The notes under the pieces are model-generated. The model was given only the letters and a program-made list of their open reading frames with translations, made no database searches and was not told the origin of the DNA. Below, piece after piece: positions 3,288-6,078 of a DNA stretch of 6,078 bases. The stretch lies in NCBI GenBank assembly GCA_900551395.1, contig URVX01000075.1:1-6078 (forward strand), written 5' to 3'. A program made the position numbers and the translations under genes. The DNA is from an uncultured Subdoligranulum sp. GTDB taxonomy: Bacteria > Bacillota > Clostridia > Christensenellales > CAG-314. The stretch's first letter is position 1, and the number at the start of each line of letters is the position of its first letter.

Positions 3288-6078
3288 ATGCCCAAGAGAA
3301 AGGATATAAAGAAAATTATGGTCATAGGCAGCGGTCCCATAGTCATAGGTCAGGCGGCGGAGTTCGACTATGCGGGAACGCAGGCATGCCTTGCGCTCAA
3401 GGAGGAAGGCTACGAGGTCATACTCGCAAACTCCAATCCCGCAACCATCATGACGGACACTACAGTAGCGGACAAGGTCTACATGGAGCCGCTTACTTTG
3501 GAATACGTTGCGAAAATACTTCGTTACGAGCGTCCCGACGCTCTTATACCGGGACTCGGCGGTCAGACCGGACTCAACCTTGCCATGCAGCTTGAAAGAA
3601 AAGGCATTTTGAGCGAGTGTCAGGTGGAATTGCTCGGCACGACGGCGCAAAGCATAGAGTGCGCCGAGGACAGAGAAAAATTCAAGGAGCTGTGCGAAAG
3701 TCTGGGCGAGCCTGTGCTGCCCAGCATAATAACCCATTCCACCGAAGAAGCCATTGACGCGGCTCAAAGGATAGGTTATCCCGTAGTGCTCCGTCCCGCC
3801 TTTACGCTGGGCGGCACTGGCGGCGGCTTTGCCGACAACGAGGAGCAGCTTAGGGAAATCATGAAAAACGCCCTGCGTCTGTCACCTGTCAGGCAGGTGC
3901 TTGTGGAAAAGAGCATAAGGGGCTTCAAGGAAATAGAGTACGAGGTGGTGCGCGACGCCAACGACACCGCCATTGCGGTCTGCAACATGGAAAACCTCGA
4001 CCCCGTAGGCATACACACGGGGGACAGCATTGTTGTCGCGCCCAGCCAGACGCTTACAAACAAGGAATATCAGCTTTTGAGAGACAGCGCGCTCAAAATC
4101 ATACGCGCGCTCAAAATAGAGGGGGGCTGCAACGTGCAGTTCGCTCTCGATCCGCAGTCCTTCGATTATTTTCTGATAGAGGTCAACCCCAGAGTTTCGC
4201 GCTCCTCCGCGCTTGCAAGCAAGGCGAGCGGATATCCTATTGCGCGGGTGTCCGCAAAGATTGCCGTGGGCATGCGTCTTGACGAAATTATGCTCGCCAA
4301 CACTCCCGCTTGCTTCGAGCCGGCGCTTGACTATGTGGTGACAAAAATCGCAAGATTTCCCTTTGACAAGTTTTCCACCGCTCCCAACGTGCTGAGCACG
4401 CAGATGAAGGCTACTGGAGAGGTGATGAGCATCGGGCGCACAATGGAGGAAAGTCTTCTCAAGGCGGTGCGCTCGCTTGAAATCGGCGCCAGCCACCTCG
4501 AGCTCAAAAAGTTTGAAGGCTGCACCGTCGACGAGCTTAAGGAGTATGTAAGTCTGGGGCGCGACGACAGAATTTTCGCGCTTGCGCAGCTTGTGAGGTT
4601 GGGCTGTCCTTTAAAGCAGCTTTACGAAATAACCAAAATTGATATGTTCTTCCTGGACAAAATCAAAAATATCGTCGATTTCGAAAGCGTGATAAAAAAC
4701 AACAGGCAAAGCGTCGACGTATTGAAAGCGGCAAAGCGCATGGGCTTTAGCGACGAATATATCGCCAAATGCTGGGGCATGAGCATGAAAGAGGTCTTTG
4801 CAATGCGCAAAGCGCGCGGGATTTTCCCTGTTTACAAGATGATAGACACATGCGCAAGCGAGTTTGAAAGCTACGTTCCTTATTTTTACTCCACGTATGA
4901 GAGAGAAAACGAGACGCGCGACGACGGCAAAACCAAAATCGTCGTTTTGGGCAGCGGACCGATACGCATAGGGCAGGGCGTGGAGTTCGATTACAGCACG
5001 GTGCACGCAATCAAAACGATACGCGAATCGGGATATGAAGCGATTATCGTCAACAACAATCCCGAAACCGTTTCCACAGATTACACCACGGCGGACAAGC
5101 TTTATTTCGAGCCGCTGTCGGTAGAGGACGTGCTCAACGTGCTGGTGCTTGAGAAGCCGATGGGAGTTATCGCTTCTTTGGGCGGGCAGACGGCAATCAA
5201 CCTTGCGGACAAGCTCAAGGAATTCGACGTCAACATCATCGGCACGGGCGTAGACGCCATCGAGCGCGCGGAAAACAGAGATTCGTTTGAAAAAATTCTC
5301 AAAAAGCTGAACATCCCGCAGCCTCGAGGGCGTGCCGTAACCAAAATCGAGGACGGCGTAAAGGCGGCAAACGAGATAGGTTATCCCGTACTCGTGCGTC
5401 CGAGCTTTGTTCTGGGCGGTCGAGCCATGCAGATTGTGGGCAGCGACCAGACGCTCAGGCATTATCTTGAAAACGCCGTGCGAATAGACGAAAAGCAGCC
5501 CGTGCTTGTGGACAAATACATTGTGGGCAAGGAGTGCGAGGTAGACGCCGTGTGCGACGGCACGGACGTGTTCGTGCCGGGAATCATGGAGCTCATCGAG
5601 CGCACCGGCATACATTCCGGAGATTCGATAAGCGTTTACCCGACCTTCAGCGTGTCTGAAAAGGCGAAAAGAACGATCCTTGAATACACGGAAAAGCTCG
5701 GTCTCGGCATAGGTATCGTCGGACTTTACAACATTCAGTTCATTGTCGATGAAAACGAAAACGTCTATGTTATAGAGGTCAATCCCCGTTCGTCGAGAAC
5801 GGTGCCGTTCCTCTCGAAGGCGACGGGGTATTCTCTTGCGGATATAGCGACGCTCGTCATTCTCGGAAAGAGCCTGCGCGAACAGGGATATACGGAAATA
5901 TATCCGAAGGAGAAGGAGCGCCGCTACGTCAAAGCACCGGCATTCTCGTTCTCAAAGCTTCGCGGACTTGACGCATATCTCTCACCGGAGATGAAATCGA
6001 CGGGCGAGGCGATCGGCTACGATAAGACGATGACGCGCGCACTGTACAAGGCGCTTCAGTCCTCCGGAATGAACGTGG
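3288..6078 (+). CDS. carB: carbamoyl phosphate synthase large subunit (3' end outside window)
   Basis: CarB makes carbamoyl phosphate from bicarbonate, ammonia supplied by CarA and two ATP. The frame is open without frameshift or stop from ATG 3288 to the window edge, 930 codons against about 1070 in full-length enzymes. The missing part is essentially the C-terminal MGS-like allosteric domain, so UMP or ornithine control cannot be read here. The two homologous ATP-grasp halves are visible. The first begins GSGPIVIGQ (14-22), with Arg169 and Gly175-Gly176 in RPAFTLGG and metal ligands Glu298/Asn300 in EVNPRVSRSSALASKA. The second begins GSGPIRIGQG (555-564), with RPSFVLGGRAM and Glu830/Asn832 in EVNPRSSRTVPF. 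The linker between them (about 400-550) is the oligomerisation domain. The numbering tracks E. coli CarB closely in the first half. Codon preference drifts in the last ~440 bases (see findings). Further pyr genes may lie downstream. Confidence 0.97.
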   Translation, partial: MPKRKDIKKIMVIGSGPIVIGQAAEFDYAGTQACLALKEEGYEVILANSNPATIMTDTTVADKVYMEPLTLEYVAKILRYERPDALIPGLGGQTGLNLAMQLERKGILSECQVELLGTTAQSIECAEDREKFKELCESLGEPVLPSIITHSTEEAIDAAQRIGYPVVLRPAFTLGGTGGGFADNEEQLREIMKNALRLSPVRQVLVEKSIRGFKEIEYEVVRDANDTAIAVCNMENLDPVGIHTGDSIVVAPSQTLTNKEYQLLRDSALKIIRALKIEGGCNVQFALDPQSFDYFLIEVNPRVSRSSALASKASGYPIARVSAKIAVGMRLDEIMLANTPACFEPALDYVVTKIARFPFDKFSTAPNVLSTQMKATGEVMSIGRTMEESLLKAVRSLEIGASHLELKKFEGCTVDELKEYVSLGRDDRIFALAQLVRLGCPLKQLYEITKIDMFFLDKIKNIVDFESVIKNNRQSVDVLKAAKRMGFSDEYIAKCWGMSMKEVFAMRKARGIFPVYKMIDTCASEFESYVPYFYSTYERENETRDDGKTKIVVLGSGPIRIGQGVEFDYSTVHAIKTIRESGYEAIIVNNNPETVSTDYTTADKLYFEPLSVEDVLNVLVLEKPMGVIASLGGQTAINLADKLKEFDVNIIGTGVDAIERAENRDSFEKILKKLNIPQPRGRAVTKIEDGVKAANEIGYPVLVRPSFVLGGRAMQIVGSDQTLRHYLENAVRIDEKQPVLVDKYIVGKECEVDAVCDGTDVFVPGIMELIERTGIHSGDSISVYPTFSVSEKAKRTILEYTEKLGLGIGIVGLYNIQFIVDENENVYVIEVNPRSSRTVPFLSKATGYSLADIATLVILGKSLREQGYTEIYPKEKERRYVKAPAFSFSKLRGLDAYLSPEMKSTGEAIGYDKTMTRALYKALQSSGMNV
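4087..4117 (+). repeat. 13-bp direct repeat inside carB, 18-bp period
   Basis: GCGCGCTCAAAAT occurs at 4087-4099 and again at 4105-4117. The 18-base period is six codons and gives a small in-frame peptide echo, ALKIIR then ALKIEG, in a helix of the first ATP-grasp half. Compared with the E. coli sequence from memory there is no insertion here, so this looks like chance similarity of two adjacent helical turns rather than a duplication. Confidence 0.5.

Noticed and set aside
4611..5615. A 334-codon open frame on the minus strand opposite carB.
   Set aside because: It is fully antisense to conserved carB codons, has a biased His/Arg/Val-rich composition typical of a reverse-frame shadow, and resembles no family I know.
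3288..6078. Possible frameshift or pseudogene in carB.
   Set aside because: Translating the frame codon by codon to the window edge gave no stop and no loss of conserved motifs. The gene is simply cut by the window end.
3288..6078. The internal similarity of the two CarB halves as a recent duplication.
   Set aside because: The two ATP-grasp halves are an ancient feature of all CarB proteins; nucleotide similarity between them here is low.

Overview
The window reads as a stretch of bacterial chromosome, most likely from a Clostridia-type member of the Bacillota. That assignment is an inference. It rests on strong AGGAG-type ribosome binding sites, a TTG start, a bacterial formate--tetrahydrofolate ligase, CarB wording that I associate with clostridial enzymes (for example the RPAFTLGGTGGG and NPRSSRTVPF segments), and roughly half G+C with a mixed codon set that still uses ATA and AGA freely. 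No mobile element, CRISPR array, rRNA or tRNA was seen.

Layout, all genes on the + strand. Positions 1-804 hold the C-terminal half of fhs (formate--tetrahydrofolate ligase), entering from outside the window. Positions 805-944 are the only real intergenic stretch. It packs three adjacent inverted repeats (an 11-bp GC-rich hairpin, an 8-bp AT-rich hairpin, and a TGTCAA/TTGACA dyad), a probable promoter and a ribosome binding site. Positions 945-2213 are pyrC (dihydroorotase, TTG start), 2186-3277 are carA (carbamoyl phosphate synthase small subunit, overlapping pyrC by 28 bp), and 3288 to the window end is carB (large subunit). carB is intact over 930 codons and cut by the window edge near the point where its C-terminal allosteric domain should begin. 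No gap without a gene exceeds 300 bases.

pyrC-carA-carB form a compact operon for the early de novo UMP pathway. CarA releases ammonia from glutamine, CarB makes carbamoyl phosphate from ammonia, bicarbonate and two ATP, and PyrC closes N-carbamoyl-aspartate to dihydroorotate. The intervening enzyme, aspartate carbamoyltransferase (PyrB), is not in the window. fhs is a separate one-carbon (folate) gene and appears to be closed off by a terminator before the pyr operon starts.

The gene content is ordinary core metabolism and I do not see a new multi-gene system. The signals most worth a second look are: (1) a long hairpin followed directly by eight T residues inside the first 200 bases of pyrC, which looks like an intrinsic terminator within a coding region; (2) the run of three back-to-back dyads between fhs and pyrC, the last overlapping the predicted -35 box; and (3) a change in codon preference in the last ~440 bases of carB, which could be recombination or an assembly join.
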